Assembly: GCA_035548835.1 (NCBI GenBank)
Contig: DASZSB010000148.1
Coordinates: 1-64,000, forward strand
Reading direction: 5' to 3'
Length of the DNA: 64,000 nucleotides
Origin: FEN-1219 sp035548835
GTDB taxonomy: Bacteria; Pseudomonadota; Gammaproteobacteria; Steroidobacterales; Rariloculaceae
Shown here: piece after piece, positions 63,637 to 64,000 of the stretch
Layout of the letters: every line of letters starts with the position of its first letter
Position numbering within the stretch: the stretch's first letter is position 1
Position numbers and translations under genes: made by a program
Notes under the pieces: generated by a model
What the model saw: only the letters and a program-made list of their open reading frames with translations
What the model was told of the DNA's origin: nothing
The model's database searches: none

Positions 63637-64000
63637 ATGCGTGCGCGCAATGCCGTGCTGATCTCCATCGCCGGGCTGATGCTCGGCGCGAGCGCTGGCG
63701 CCCACCACTCGCCGGCCATGCTGTACGACCTTGGCAAGCAGGTGACGATCGAGGGCGTGGTGACCGAGTTTCAGATGGGTAATCCGCACCTGCGGATCTA
63801 CTTCGAGGTGGAGCGCAATGGGGTCAGGGAGAAATGGCTGGCGGAGGGCGGCTCGCGCACGGTGCTGATGCACAAAGGATGGACCGGCAAGGAGGTCGCG
63901 CCCGGCGACAAGGTGTCCGTGATCGGCAATCCGTCGCGCGACGGCTCGAAGCTCGTGCACGTCATCTATCTCGTGCTGCCGGACGGCAAACGTCTGTTTG
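63637..64000 (+). CDS. DUF6152 family exported protein (truncated by the window end)
   Basis: Only the first 121 codons are visible. A signal peptide (VLISIAGLMLGASAGA) is followed by HHSPAMLYDLGKQVTIEGVVTEFQMGNPHLRIYFEV, the family core, and GWTGKEVAPGDKVSVIGNPSRDGS, an OB-fold-like stretch. The mature protein probably starts with His-His, which could bind metal. Function unknown. Related genes often neighbour the secreted family seen at 42011 in this kind of genome, from memory. GGGGTGAAG precedes the ATG. Confidence 0.75.
   Translation, partial: MRARNAVLISIAGLMLGASAGAHHSPAMLYDLGKQVTIEGVVTEFQMGNPHLRIYFEVERNGVREKWLAEGGSRTVLMHKGWTGKEVAPGDKVSVIGNPSRDGSKLVHVIYLVLPDGKRLF

Overview
The window is GC-rich, gene-dense chromosomal DNA from a Gram-negative proteobacterium. 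Outer-membrane porins, lipoproteins, a type IV pilin, a tripartite tricarboxylate transporter, periplasmic c-type cytochromes and a PQQ dehydrogenase support this. The gene mix suggests an aerobic environmental gammaproteobacterium, perhaps near Steroidobacter or Nevskia, but betaproteobacteria share many of these genes, so this placement is an inference. I see no rRNA, tRNA, CRISPR array, transposase or phage gene. About 56 protein genes fill the window, and convergent neighbours have almost no space between their stop codons.

Layout. 135-11550: a UvrA family protein, a DUF938 methyltransferase, a dihaem cytochrome c with a PCu(A)C copper chaperone facing a multicopper oxidase lipoprotein, a divergent cupin/LysR pair, a secreted VOC protein, a YcnI-like copper protein and a periplasmic PQQ dehydrogenase. 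11837-18579: a DUF2934-Hsp20 fusion, then an FMN hydroxyacid dehydrogenase whose stop overlaps the start of a 989-residue protein that joins an ATP-grasp-like ligase to a complete M32 carboxypeptidase; then DUF1015 and glutathione transferase genes. 18713-26749: HtpX, a ribosome-hibernation factor followed by a TerC remnant, NhaR, NhaA, a DASS permease and two MscS channels, which reads as a membrane-stress and ion-homeostasis block. 26937-30858: otsB, a GH15 hydrolase and otsA for trehalose, joined by 4-base overlaps. 31090-35791: a small unknown protein, a pilin, DUF5658, ArsC-like and a PAS-GAF-PAS-GGDEF-EAL protein. 35894-41889: a secreted propeller-like protein, two divergent TauD dioxygenases and a TctCBA transporter.

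42011-44530 holds a secreted orphan-family protein and a ClC antiporter. 44527-57557, all on the minus strand, is a complete nitrate assimilation locus in the order nasT, nasS, regulatory leader, nrtA-like binding protein, permease, fused double ABC ATPase, porin, nirB, nirD, nasA. The leader between nasS and the transporter carries a sigma-54-like promoter, two hexanucleotide-loop hairpins with A at loop position 1 and G at position 4, and an intrinsic terminator whose 5' arm overlaps the second hairpin. That is the arrangement expected for antitermination by the ANTAR protein NasT, with NasS as nitrate/nitrite sensor.

57674-62061 is a divergon: apbE (minus) faces a dihaem cytochrome c peroxidase-like lipoprotein, a porin, a periplasmic FMN-binding protein with a flavinylation-type motif and a small histidine-bearing four-helix membrane protein. 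I infer an extracytoplasmic flavin/haem electron-transfer module. The window closes with rimO and the start of a DUF6152 gene.

The strongest leads for a second look are the ATP-grasp/M32 fusion, the NasT leader RNA, the ApbE divergon and the pattern of overlapping convergent stops.
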